The notes under the pieces were generated by a model. That model ran no database searches. It was not told the origin of the DNA and saw only the letters and a list, made by a program, of their open reading frames with translations. Made by a program: the position numbers and the translations under genes. DNA of 31,386 nt from JAEUSI01 sp036782915 (GTDB taxonomy: Bacteria > Bacteroidota > Ignavibacteria > Tepidaquicellales > Tepidaquicellaceae). The stretch spans positions 1 to 31,386 of the forward strand of contig DAIPYE010000012.1 of assembly GCA_036782915.1 (NCBI GenBank). Direction: 5' to 3'. How positions within the stretch are numbered: the first letter of the stretch is position 1; every line of letters begins with the position of its first letter. This document shows, in pieces, positions 1-8,077 of this stretch.

Positions 1-82
1 TTTAATGAATGTCATTAAAATTTTTTAGCTTTCAAACTAATATTTAGACATTTTTCATCAGCGGGCGATTTTTCTTTTGCAA

Positions 83-112
83 GCTTTTCTTTTCATCGTA
101 GAAAAGAAAAGC
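83..112. other. Perfect 12-bp hairpin downstream of the GNAT/ABC operon
   Basis: Bases 83-94 and 101-112 are exact reverse complements separated by a 6-base loop. The hairpin lies about 120 bases beyond the last stop codon of the large minus-strand gene run. No clean T-tract follows on either strand (the minus side continues TTGCAAAAGAAAAA), so it is not a textbook intrinsic terminator. It could be a processing or transcription-end structure for the operon, or part of a feature lying outside the window. The rest of 1-234 is A/T-rich, and I see no gene in it. Confidence 0.5.
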
Positions 113-234
113 GAGATGATACTGTTAAGAAATTTAGTTATAACGTTTTGGAAGAATATGTCTAACATGACAGGGAACATCGTTACATAGAAATTTAATA
201 TTACTCTTTCACGGGAGGTTCATAGATTTTAATC

Positions 235-672
235 TTAAATCAATTTAACTCTTGAGATCTGATCATCTTCATATGTATCTTCAGTCGCTTCAAATCCTAA
301 TTCTCTGTATAATTTCACTGCGTCATGATTATCCGGTCTGTGAAGAATATCAACAGCTTCAACACCTGTCTCTTTTAAATGCGCTAAAAGTAATTTCAAA
401 GCTTCTCTGCCAAATCCTTTTCTCTGATAATTTTTATCAATCATAAATCTGTTTATATAATAATTCCCGCGTTCTGGATCTTTTGCATACATTATAAATC
501 CTACCATAGTCTCATCATTATATATTGCTCTTGGCTCTAACTCCCTGTATGCATAAGCCTGTGCGAGACTGTTTTCATTTGAACCCATAAATTTCCGTTG
601 ATCCGGAAACAAAGAAAGCTTTAAACATTCTTCACAGTTTTTCTCAGTAATTTTCCTTAATGAAATTTTCAT
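235..672 (-). CDS. GNAT N-acetyltransferase, BltD/PaiA-like (polyamine-type)
   Basis: A single GNAT domain of 145 residues, expected to transfer acetyl from acetyl-CoA to an amine in the cytoplasm. The acetyl-CoA pyrophosphate loop is QRKGFGR (residues about 83-89), preceded by the beta-4 strand INRFMIDKNY. The C-terminal signature LYRELGF follows around 121-127. Overall length, the YNDETMVGFIMY segment and the C-terminus resemble Bacillus BltD-type spermine/spermidine acetyltransferases, but the substrate is an inference. It is the last gene of the minus-strand run, 14 bases after the ABC-F gene, and is a clear paralog of the 149-residue GNAT at 5466-5915. The ATG has an A-rich leader and no obvious Shine-Dalgarno, as elsewhere in the window. 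Confidence 0.85.
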   Translation of the reverse strand: MKISLRKITEKNCEECLKLSLFPDQRKFMGSNENSLAQAYAYRELEPRAIYNDETMVGFIMYAKDPERGNYYINRFMIDKNYQRKGFGREALKLLLAHLKETGVEAVDILHRPDNHDAVKLYRELGFEATEDTYEDDQISRVKLI

Positions 673-686
673 TTTCTGTTTTTGAT

Positions 687-2267
687 TTAAATTTTATCCA
701 GATAAACTACTTTGGTTGCAACATTCTCTACGAATTTTTTATCATGTTCTGTAAACAGTATTGTCGGTTCGTGTTCTAATATTACTTTTTCAAGCTGCTC
801 TCTGCTTGCAATATCTAAATAATTCAAAGGCTCATCCCAAATTAAAAGATCAAACGGTTTAATAAAGGATTTACACAGTTCCGCTTTTTTTAATTCCCCT
901 TTACTGAATTTTTCAAGCGGTCTGTCAAATAGTTCTCCCCAGGCACCCATTACTCCCAGAATATTTCTGAACTTTGTTTCTTCTATATTACTGTTCTTCA
1001 AATGTTCTCTTAATGATCCATTATCCCATTCAGGATTCTGATCCGAATAAGAAATTTCCAGATAATTCGGATTGTAAATAATTCCTTCACCTAAACTAAT
1101 TTGTTTTCTTATCGCATTGATCAGACTTGTTTTACCACTGCCGTTATCGCCGGTCAATGCAACTCTGTCACCTTTAAAAATATCCAGAGAAAAGTTTTTG
1201 AATATGATTCTGTTATCAAAAATTAGTGTTGCATTACTTACGGATAATATTTTCTCCGTGGATTTTTTGATTGTTTCAATTTTTAAACTCCTTTCCCCTT
1301 CTTTGTTATTAAGTAAAGATTTTTTCTCATCAATCTTTTTTTCAATGCGAAGCTCTAAATTCAATGCCCGCTTCATCTGTTTTGCAGATTTATGACCTAT
1401 ATATCCCTTATCATAAGCTCCGGTTTTTTCAGTTTCTTTGGAATCTGCCCAGCTCCTTCTCTTTCTTGCAGATGACTCCAGGGATTTCACTTCTCGTTTT
1501 AGATTTTCATTCTTTCTTTTTTCAAACTCCTCTTCAAAATCCATGTTGTATTTCCATTGGGCATAATTACCTTTGTTCAGTTTTACATCGCTCTTGTTTA
1601 TTGATAAAATATGATCAGTGCATTTGTCCAGCAAATTTCTGTCATGTGAAACTAAAATAAACCCGTTCTTTTTTGATAAATATTCTCCGAGAATAATTCT
1701 TCCTTTCATGTCGAGATGATCAGTCGGCTCATCAATTAACGGAAAAGTATTTTTCTTCAGAAAGAGGGGAATCAGCAAAGTTCTTGTCTGCTCACCTCCG
1801 CTTAACGTATTGAAATTTCTTTTAAGCAGATCATTGCTCATTTCAAGTTCGGAAAATTCTTTTTTAATCAGCGAATCTATCTCATATCCGTTTGCATTTT
1901 GGTATTTTTCCAGTATTTCTCCATACTCATTTATACTGTCCTTATCTCCTTTCTTACTTTGCATTTCCATTTGCTTTTCCCAGTCAGTAAATGGAGCAAT
2001 TCTCTCTTTTATTAAACTGAAAGTTGACTGTTCCTTAATTTCATGCTCGTATGGAAAGTAAAATGTTTCAACTTCCGACTGAATTGAACCGTGAACAGGA
2101 ACAAGCTTTTTATTAAGAAGATTAAGAAACGTACTTTTCCCTCTTCCGTTTCTTCCTGTCAATCCAAGTCTCCAGCCTGTATCAATATTCAGATTAAGAT
2201 CATTGAAAACTTTATCGGAAGAATCTTTATAATAAAATGTTAAGGAATTTATACTTATTGTACTCAT
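687..2267 (-). CDS. ABC-F ATPase, Lsa-type ribosomal protection protein
   Basis: A soluble protein of 526 residues with two ATP-binding cassettes and no membrane segments, the hallmark of ABC-F. Cassette 1 has Walker A GRNGRGKS (38-45), signature LSGGEQ (155-160), Walker B LIDEPTDHLD (177-186) and switch His208. Cassette 2 has GDNGSGKT (373-380), a diverged signature FSKGELKK (454-461), IWDEPLNYLD (476-485) and His508. The linker (about 245-320) is charged and includes RKRRSWADSKE and a GYIGHKSAKQMKRA stretch. These features and the second-site IWDEPLNYLD closely resemble the Lsa/Vga resistance proteins as I remember them, which bind the ribosomal E site and dislodge lincosamide, pleuromutilin and streptogramin A drugs. 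A housekeeping ABC-F role cannot be excluded. It lies 135 bases after rsgA and 14 before a GNAT gene, in the same direction. Confidence 0.85.
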   Translation of the reverse strand: MSTISINSLTFYYKDSSDKVFNDLNLNIDTGWRLGLTGRNGRGKSTFLNLLNKKLVPVHGSIQSEVETFYFPYEHEIKEQSTFSLIKERIAPFTDWEKQMEMQSKKGDKDSINEYGEILEKYQNANGYEIDSLIKKEFSELEMSNDLLKRNFNTLSGGEQTRTLLIPLFLKKNTFPLIDEPTDHLDMKGRIILGEYLSKKNGFILVSHDRNLLDKCTDHILSINKSDVKLNKGNYAQWKYNMDFEEEFEKRKNENLKREVKSLESSARKRRSWADSKETEKTGAYDKGYIGHKSAKQMKRALNLELRIEKKIDEKKSLLNNKEGERSLKIETIKKSTEKILSVSNATLIFDNRIIFKNFSLDIFKGDRVALTGDNGSGKTSLINAIRKQISLGEGIIYNPNYLEISYSDQNPEWDNGSLREHLKNSNIEETKFRNILGVMGAWGELFDRPLEKFSKGELKKAELCKSFIKPFDLLIWDEPLNYLDIASREQLEKVILEHEPTILFTEHDKKFVENVATKVVYLDKI

Positions 2268-2281
2268 TTGGTAATTTGTTA

Positions 2282-2325
2282 AGTTAGTTGAGTTAGTTAA
2301 GTTAGTTGAGTTAGTTGAGTTAGTA
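2282..2325. repeat. 9-bp tandem repeat (AGTTAGTTG), about five copies
   Basis: Five consecutive units of AGTTAGTTG/AGTTAGTTA (2282-2290, 2291-2299, 2300-2308, 2309-2317, partial 2318-2325) lie in the gap between the ABC-F start and the rsgA stop. The tract is just upstream of the ABC-F start codon on the minus strand. No promoter or hairpin function is evident. It is one of several short word-like arrays in intergenic gaps of this window. Confidence 0.85.
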
Positions 2326-2362
2326 ATGTAATAGTTGAGTATTTTCGATTAACTTATAACTC

Positions 2363-2403
2363 GTAAATCGTAATTCTTAATTTGTAAATCGTAATTCTGA
2401 ATT
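2363..2403. repeat. 21-bp direct repeat, two copies, after the rsgA stop codon
   Basis: A 20-base word beginning GTAAATCGTAATTCT and ending AATT occurs at 2363-2382 and again at 2384-2403 with one difference (T versus G). The second copy runs into the stop codon of rsgA, so in the minus-strand transcript the repeat begins immediately 3' of rsgA. Confidence 0.8.
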
Positions 2404-3485
2404 TATTTTTTAAACTTTTTTTGATCATTGGAAATTTTCTTCCACTTTTTCTTTTCAGCAAGTTTTGCCTTCTGATTATTTCTGTTCTCAAAATGTCTGA
2501 CTTCCTTTTGCAGTTTTACATAATTTTTAAATCTGCTTTCATCCAGTTCTCCGTTTTCTATTGCTTTCAATATTGCGCAGCCGGGTTCTGTTTCATGTTT
2601 GCAGTCTGTAAATTTGCATTCTTCTGAATATTTTTCTATATCGGAAAATGTTTCACCCATTCCGTCACTTCCTTCCCAGAACTGCATCTGCCGCATTCCC
2701 GGTGTGTCAATTATCAATCCTTCATTGGGCAAAACAATAAGTTCCCTGTGTGAAGTTGTGTGTCTTCCCTTGTCTTTATATCCGCTTATATCTTTGACTT
2801 CCATTACTTCTTTACCGCAAAGACAGTTTATAAGTGTTGATTTCCCGACTCCTGATGAACCGACGAATGCAACTGTTTTATTATTTTCAAAATAAAATTT
2901 CAAATCTTCAATTCCGGAATTTTGAACAGCGCTTAAAGCATGAATCTTTGTATTAAGTGATATTGTTCTTACTTCAGCAATTTTTTCTTCAGTATTTTTA
3001 CATACATCTGTTTTTGTTAAAATTATTACAGGCGTAATTTCATTCTCCGATGCCTGTGATAAATATCTTTCGATCCTCCTGACATTCAATTCATGATTCA
3101 ATGAACTGACAATAAACAAATAATCGATATTAGCTGCAATTATCTGTTCCTTTGTCTCACCGTCCTCATCGTCAAAAGCTGCTTTTCTTGAAAATTTATT
3201 TTTTCTTTCCAGGACAAATTCAATTGTAGCTTTCTTCTCTCCCGGGACTGGCCTGAATATAACCCAGTCACCAACTGCCGGGAATTGCGATGAAGTATCA
3301 TTTTTAAAATGAAACTTGCCTGAAACTTCACCTGTTATTTCACCTTCTTCTGTGTAAAGTAAATAATTGCTTTTATTCTCAATTGCTACTCTTCCGGCTG
3401 AATATTCTTCTTTAGAAAAATTATCCATCTGTTCTTCAAAAAAATTATCCCAGCCGTATTTTTTTAATTTTGTAAAATTGATCAA
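2403..3485 (-). CDS. rsgA: Ribosome small subunit-dependent GTPase A (RsgA/YjeQ)
   Basis: A 360-residue circularly permuted GTPase that acts in late maturation of the 30S ribosomal subunit. An N-terminal OB-fold (about 30-105) precedes the G domain, in which G4 TKTD (157-160) and G5 SA (about 185) come before G1 GSSGVGKS (209-216), G2 GRHTTS (240-245) and G3 DTPGMRQ (260-266). That order is diagnostic for the RsgA family. A C-terminal zinc finger has Cys290, Cys295, His297 and Cys303 in the usual CX4CXHX5C spacing. The last 30 residues are strongly lysine-rich, consistent with RNA contact. It sits in the minus-strand run between a double-GNAT gene and the ABC-F gene, which puts two ribosome-acting proteins side by side. 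Confidence 0.97.
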   Translation of the reverse strand: MINFTKLKKYGWDNFFEEQMDNFSKEEYSAGRVAIENKSNYLLYTEEGEITGEVSGKFHFKNDTSSQFPAVGDWVIFRPVPGEKKATIEFVLERKNKFSRKAAFDDEDGETKEQIIAANIDYLFIVSSLNHELNVRRIERYLSQASENEITPVIILTKTDVCKNTEEKIAEVRTISLNTKIHALSAVQNSGIEDLKFYFENNKTVAFVGSSGVGKSTLINCLCGKEVMEVKDISGYKDKGRHTTSHRELIVLPNEGLIIDTPGMRQMQFWEGSDGMGETFSDIEKYSEECKFTDCKHETEPGCAILKAIENGELDESRFKNYVKLQKEVRHFENRNNQKAKLAEKKKWKKISNDQKKFKK

Positions 3486-3554
3486 ATTTATATTTATTTA
3501 GTTTAAGATTTAAAAGCGGGTTAAATTGATCATATAATTGTTTGTTTAATAAAT

Positions 3555-4628
3555 CTATGAATCAATGTTTTTCAGAGTTTTTATAAATTCCTTTGATATT
3601 ATATAGTTTTTCTCTTTTCTGAATTGTTTAAAACCAAGCTCCTCATTTATTCTGTACATGTATGTATTCTCCGGATATGTATCTGTGTAAAATGCATCTA
3701 TATTTTTAAAGTCTTCGAGTACTTTCAGATACATCTTCGCCTTTAAATATTTTGCAAGATTTTTTCCGCGATATTTCTGATTAACGGCTGTCAGTGCTCC
3801 GTTATGATTTAATACTGTTTTCTCGGATATTTCAACATAGACAGAATTGTATGCGGCAATTTCATTTCCGTTAAATAAAATATAATTGTAATACGGATCG
3901 TCTCCATCCCGGTCTCTTTGAATTCTTTCTTTCAAAGTGTCAATAGTTGATTCGGGTATCATACTTCCATTCGGATTGCTTTTTTTCAAATCTCTGTTTA
4001 TTTCATTTTTAAATCTGACATACTCTTCATAATTCTCTTCAGGTATTTCATGACAAAAAACAAGCTTGAAATTCTCAGCTTCTTTGTTGCTTTTAACAAT
4101 TTCTCTCCAGTATTCCAGCTTCATATCATCCCTGGAAAGTTTTGAAATGTGCATTGTATAACCCGGTTCTAAACCGAATTTTTTGCATACAGAATCTTTC
4201 CTTTCATTATGCGTCCAGTATGAAATGCATTCAAAATTTGTTTCCTCCATATATTGTGAAGATAAGATCAATAATTTCCTGAAGATATTTTCGTTTATTT
4301 CATCACTGATCAATTCACACATAAACTCGCATTTATTATCATATACCTTGAATGCGATCCATCCTTCGGGCTTTTCATTTTCAAAGATAACATATTCCTT
4401 AAAACTATGTTTGCTGTTGTTAGAAAAACTGAGTCTGGATTTTTTGAAATCACTAATATCTCTTTCATTATAATTGTAAAAATCTCTGAATTCAAACCAG
4501 TCGCCGTCCTGTATCAATGCATCGTTTCCGAATTTATTAAAAATATTTTTTAATAGTACTCTGTATTGAGAAAATTCAGTTTCAGTTAATCCTGTTATGC
4601 TTTTAAATTCTGTCATATGTAATTTCAA
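3555..4628 (-). CDS. Double-GNAT acetyltransferase, paralog C
   Basis: A 357-residue protein with two GNAT-like halves. The N-terminal half (to about residue 165) is degenerate, with a weak core around YVIFENEKPEGWIAFKV. The C-terminal half carries a recognisable acetyl-CoA loop, QKYRGKNLA (284-292), followed by KYLKAKMYLKV and the family signature NTYMYRINEELGF (321-333). The layout resembles the mycothiol-synthase-like double-GNAT proteins common in actinobacteria, where one domain often lacks activity. The substrate is unknown. It is clearly homologous to the products of 5917-6930 and 6937-8004, sharing the linker motif SKLSRDDMKLEYWREIV and the same C-terminal signature. It lies 72 bases after the methyltransferase gene and 69 before rsgA. 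Confidence 0.8.
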   Translation of the reverse strand: MKLHMTEFKSITGLTETEFSQYRVLLKNIFNKFGNDALIQDGDWFEFRDFYNYNERDISDFKKSRLSFSNNSKHSFKEYVIFENEKPEGWIAFKVYDNKCEFMCELISDEINENIFRKLLILSSQYMEETNFECISYWTHNERKDSVCKKFGLEPGYTMHISKLSRDDMKLEYWREIVKSNKEAENFKLVFCHEIPEENYEEYVRFKNEINRDLKKSNPNGSMIPESTIDTLKERIQRDRDGDDPYYNYILFNGNEIAAYNSVYVEISEKTVLNHNGALTAVNQKYRGKNLAKYLKAKMYLKVLEDFKNIDAFYTDTYPENTYMYRINEELGFKQFRKEKNYIISKEFIKTLKNIDS

Positions 4629-4700
4629 TTTACTTTTTAATTAACTGTTATTTTTGTATGAAATTAAATTCAACTGTTTAAATTGCTTTTTATCTGATCA

Positions 4701-5459
4701 TTACTTTTTGCAAATCATGACAAAATCAGTTGAATCATTGCTTAAACTACCTTTTTTAAAATCCCCGTATACTTTTTCTAATTTGAAAGGTGTTCTCCCA
4801 ATTAGATTCTCAAGCTCATACCTGAAAAAATACCTGAAAGGAAAATATGCCTCGCTTTTATTTTCCTCTCCGTTCTCATCCCAGATGAACTTGAAAGTTA
4901 TATCAAGTATTTGTTCTATGTAATTGTTTTTTATCGTGACTGATCTCTGAAGCCTTTTACCGGTCTCATACTCTCCGTCAAATTCAGGAACATTAACTCT
5001 CTCCGAATTTATTTTTTCAAGATTAGGAACGAATACGTCAAATATAAATTTACCTCCATCTTCCAGATGATCGTATATTTTGTTCAAAGCTGTTAACTGA
5101 TCTTCAATACTCAGCAAATGTTGAAAAATTCTGAATGGCGCTATAATCAGATTAAATCTTTTTTTAAGGCTTAACTCTCTTACATCGGATAAAAAAATTC
5201 TTTCTTTATCCTTTTCATTAATTTTAGATCTCAGCTTATCAAGCATTAAATTACTTTGATCTATTCCATAAATATCAGCTCCATTCTTTAATGCCGGAAC
5301 GAAGATCCTTCCTGTTCCTGCTCCGATTTCAAGCACTGGTCCGTTTGCTTCAGCGATTTCTTTCAGATAAAATTTCAGACCTGATTTATCCAGGATCTTA
5401 TCATAAACAATATCGTAGAATCTTGAAATTGATTCGTTGTTTTCGTAAATATCTTTCAT
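4701..5459 (-). CDS. Class I SAM-dependent methyltransferase
   Basis: A 252-residue Rossmann-fold methyltransferase. Motif I is LEIGAGTGR (43-51), the acidic residue that holds the SAM ribose is in IYGIDQS (Asp67), and SDVREL (91-96) and GGKFIFDVFVPN (135-146) match motifs II and post-II. The start DIYENNESISRFYDIVYD is typical of small-molecule methyltransferases of the Methyltransf_25/11 kind. There is no RNA-binding domain, so a drug or metabolite substrate is more likely than rRNA, but this is inference. It is embedded among GNAT genes, 6 bases after the small GNAT gene, so it is almost certainly co-transcribed with them. Confidence 0.85.
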   Translation of the reverse strand: MKDIYENNESISRFYDIVYDKILDKSGLKFYLKEIAEANGPVLEIGAGTGRIFVPALKNGADIYGIDQSNLMLDKLRSKINEKDKERIFLSDVRELSLKKRFNLIIAPFRIFQHLLSIEDQLTALNKIYDHLEDGGKFIFDVFVPNLEKINSERVNVPEFDGEYETGKRLQRSVTIKNNYIEQILDITFKFIWDENGEENKSEAYFPFRYFFRYELENLIGRTPFKLEKVYGDFKKGSLSNDSTDFVMICKK

Positions 5460-5465
5460 AATAAT

Positions 5466-5915
5466 TTATTTAATTTTTAAACAATAAACCTTTTCACCTT
5501 CTTCAATTCTTCCGGTATCTTCAAATCCAATCGATTCATATAAATTCATTGCAGATGAATTTTCAGGAACGAAGCTGATAAAGATCTCTTTGTTTTCATA
5601 ATTATTTTTAATTGTTTCAATGAGTTTCAGCATTGCCTCTCTTCCGTATCCTTTTCTCTGGTGCTCTTCCACGATCATTAATCTGATTATCCATATCGAG
5701 CCGTCTCCTTCGTTTACATCATCTTCTCCGTACATAAGAAAACCTATCATTTCTTCATCATTGTAAATTGCAGTTGGTTTCCAGCTTGAATAAAATTTTG
5801 ATTGTGCAATGGAAAATACATTGGGAGCAACAAATTCAGCATGCTCTTCTGTTAATTTTAATTTTACAGCTTCCCGGTAATTCTCTTTTGTTATGTCTTT
5901 TAAAATTATATTCAT
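5466..5915 (-). CDS. GNAT N-acetyltransferase, BltD/PaiA-like
   Basis: A single-domain GNAT of 149 residues. The acetyl-CoA loop is QRKGYGR (86-92) after the strand IWIIRLMIVEEH, and the C-terminal signature NLYESIGFE is at about 124-132. It matches the 145-residue GNAT at 235-672 along its length (shared AIYNDE, MVGF/MIGF and QRKG-GREA), so the two are paralogs within one gene run. The closest remembered families are spermine/spermidine acetyltransferases of the BltD and PaiA type. Its start is one base after the stop of the upstream double-GNAT gene (5917-6930), and its stop is 6 bases before the methyltransferase start, which indicates translational coupling. Confidence 0.85.
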   Translation of the reverse strand: MNIILKDITKENYREAVKLKLTEEHAEFVAPNVFSIAQSKFYSSWKPTAIYNDEEMIGFLMYGEDDVNEGDGSIWIIRLMIVEEHQRKGYGREAMLKLIETIKNNYENKEIFISFVPENSSAMNLYESIGFEDTGRIEEGEKVYCLKIK

Positions 5916-5916
5916 A

Positions 5917-6930
5917 TCACTTATTGTTATATGCTTTTAAAATTTCTTTTGTGAATTTAATTTCGCAGTATTCTTCATAAGGCTTAAATCCCATCTCTTC
6001 ATTTATTCTGTACATGTATTTATTCCAGGGATATGTATCAGTTCTGATAAACTCAAAATCCGGGTACTCTTCTGTCACCTTCAGATAAATTTCGGCTTTC
6101 AGATACTTTGCAATATTTTGCCCTCTGTAATCTCTGCTCACAGTAGTAAGTCCGCCTGCCTGATCTATCATTTTTTTGTTTACATCCCTGACAAAGAGGG
6201 AACAGAATCCGGTTATCTGATCATTGTCAAAAAGCACATACAGATACATCTTATCCCTTGGACCTTTATCCCATTTAAGTTTTTTCAAAACATCTTCCTT
6301 CGTTCTCTCAATAATTTCAGGCTTGTCCGGATTAAAAAAATTCATATCTACCCTTGCTTCATTATAAACTTTTAAATATCTGTCAAGTATCTCTTCGTGA
6401 ATTGTATCATATAATACTAATTTATAATTGAAATTCTTTGAAATTGAATCAGCAGTTTCTCTTAGTTTGATTCTGTCTATTTCATCTCTCTTCAGTCTTG
6501 AGAAAATTTTCCTGTCAAAAATTATTCCTCCTGCTTTAATCAAAGAGTCAATTATTCCTTTTCTTCTGGTATAAGTATAGATCTCCGGTTTTTCTCTTTC
6601 AGTAATGAAGCTGTTCACAAATTCAAATATTAATTTAATTAATCTTTCAGGTATTTCATTGTAAATCGTGTCAATTACAAATTCCGCTCCGTCTCCGGAC
6701 AATCTGATTCCAAGCCATCCTATAGCTTCTTCATTCTCAATAAATAAATTGAAACTCAGATGATCTTCCTTTAACAGCTCAAGATCAGTCAGACGGTATC
6801 TTTTTAATTCTTCCCAGTCTGATTTTTGATCTGTATCTTCAGGATAGTATTTTCTGTTAATACTTTCATCAAGCGCAGCATATAACTGCCACTGCTCATC
6901 AGACATATTTATTGCATTTATTGACAGCAT
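5917..6930 (-). CDS. Double-GNAT acetyltransferase, paralog B
   Basis: A 337-residue protein with a degenerate N-terminal GNAT half (core around FIENEEAIGWLGIRL, residues 63-77) and a better conserved C-terminal half. The acetyl-CoA loop is RDYRGQNIA (266-274), then KYLKAEIYLKV and the signature NKYMYRINEEMGFKPY (303-318). The linker SRLKRDEIDRIK (144-155) aligns with the SKLSRDDM linker of its two paralogs. Substrate unknown; a small amine such as a drug or cofactor is the usual type for this family. It starts 6 bases after the stop of the 6937-8004 gene and ends one base before the next start, so the three reading frames are tightly coupled. Confidence 0.8.
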   Translation of the reverse strand: MLSINAINMSDEQWQLYAALDESINRKYYPEDTDQKSDWEELKRYRLTDLELLKEDHLSFNLFIENEEAIGWLGIRLSGDGAEFVIDTIYNEIPERLIKLIFEFVNSFITEREKPEIYTYTRRKGIIDSLIKAGGIIFDRKIFSRLKRDEIDRIKLRETADSISKNFNYKLVLYDTIHEEILDRYLKVYNEARVDMNFFNPDKPEIIERTKEDVLKKLKWDKGPRDKMYLYVLFDNDQITGFCSLFVRDVNKKMIDQAGGLTTVSRDYRGQNIAKYLKAEIYLKVTEEYPDFEFIRTDTYPWNKYMYRINEEMGFKPYEEYCEIKFTKEILKAYNNK

Positions 6931-6936
6931 AATAAA

Positions 6937-8004
6937 TTATTGTTTTAAATAGTTTTCTAAGAATTCTTTTGAAAATATAAATTTTAACTCAATCCCAAAC
7001 GGCTTAAATCCCATATCTTCATTAATTTTATGCATGAATTTATTCCAGGGAAATGTATTCGAAAGTATATATTCTATTTCCGGAAAATCCTCAATTACTT
7101 TTAAATACATCTTCGCTTTCAGATATTTGCCGAGATTTTTACCTCTGTAATTTCTGGTTACGTATGTTATTCCTCCACCGACAACAGTTTTACCGTTTTG
7201 CATCAGATATATTGTGTAAAACGCTGCAATTTCTTTTTTATCAAAAAGAATATATGTGTATTTTAGATCAGTATCATTTTTTTCAGATTCTATTCGCGCA
7301 ATTAAGTTTTCTTTGGTGTATTTACGCGGAACATGTTTAGAGGGATTAAAAAATTCTTTATCAATTATATACTCATTTATTAAGTCTACATATTTGTCAT
7401 GCATTTCTTCAGTTATTACATTTTCCGGAATATCTTTATGAAATTCCAGATCATAATCGTCCGCAAACTTATTCGTTTCAACAATATCCTTCCAATATTT
7501 TATATTCATATCCTCCCTTGATAATTTTGAAATTGCAGCCTCAAAATATACTTCAGCATTAATTTTTTTTAACGGATCACTTCTGCGGGATTTATCAGTT
7601 GCATAGTAAGCAAAATTCTTACCTCTTTCCACTATGTAATCATAAACGCATTTTAAAATGGTTTGTATTAATTCCGGCTGTATGTGGTCGTATATGGTAT
7701 CATATAAAAAATCTACTTCATCATTTGCAATTTTCATTGCAACCCATGCAACAACTTCATCATTTTCCATGATCAAAGAATACTCATTCAGAAATTGATT
7801 CATTTCCGATTCAATGGTTTCAAGTTTTAATTTTCTGAATTCCTTCCAATTACTTTCTTCCTTTAAATGGTCATTCCTGTATTCCTCCCAGCCATCATAT
7901 TCACAATAATTATCTTCATTAAATTTTTCCTTTATCGATCTCAGCAATTTAATATAAGAAATCCATTGCACATCTGTCATATCTTTTGCGTTAATAACTT
8001 TCAT
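6937..8004 (-). CDS. Double-GNAT acetyltransferase, paralog A
   Basis: A 355-residue double-GNAT protein, the first of the three paralogs in transcription order. The N-terminal half has a weak GNAT core (SLIMENDEVVAWVAMKI, 76-92). The C-terminal half carries the acetyl-CoA loop RNYRGKNLG (284-292), the most canonical of the three because it keeps a final Gly, followed by KYLKAKMYLKV and NKFMHKINEDMGFKPF (321-336). The linker SKLSREDMNIKYWKDIV is nearly the same as in paralog C. The gene starts 73 bases after the ABC exporter gene at 8078-9916. Sequence divergence between the paralogs is large for a recent duplication, suggesting separate substrates maintained over time; that is inference. Confidence 0.8.
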   Translation of the reverse strand: MKVINAKDMTDVQWISYIKLLRSIKEKFNEDNYCEYDGWEEYRNDHLKEESNWKEFRKLKLETIESEMNQFLNEYSLIMENDEVVAWVAMKIANDEVDFLYDTIYDHIQPELIQTILKCVYDYIVERGKNFAYYATDKSRRSDPLKKINAEVYFEAAISKLSREDMNIKYWKDIVETNKFADDYDLEFHKDIPENVITEEMHDKYVDLINEYIIDKEFFNPSKHVPRKYTKENLIARIESEKNDTDLKYTYILFDKKEIAAFYTIYLMQNGKTVVGGGITYVTRNYRGKNLGKYLKAKMYLKVIEDFPEIEYILSNTFPWNKFMHKINEDMGFKPFGIELKFIFSKEFLENYLKQ

Positions 8005-8077
8005 AATTAGTCAGCTTTAAAATTTATAGATAATTTATTTATCTTCATTTTCTTTTTATCAACTAAATTTAATATAT

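Noticed and set aside
2282..2403. CRISPR array
   Set aside because: The units are 9 and 21 bases and adjacent, without spacers, and no cas genes are present.
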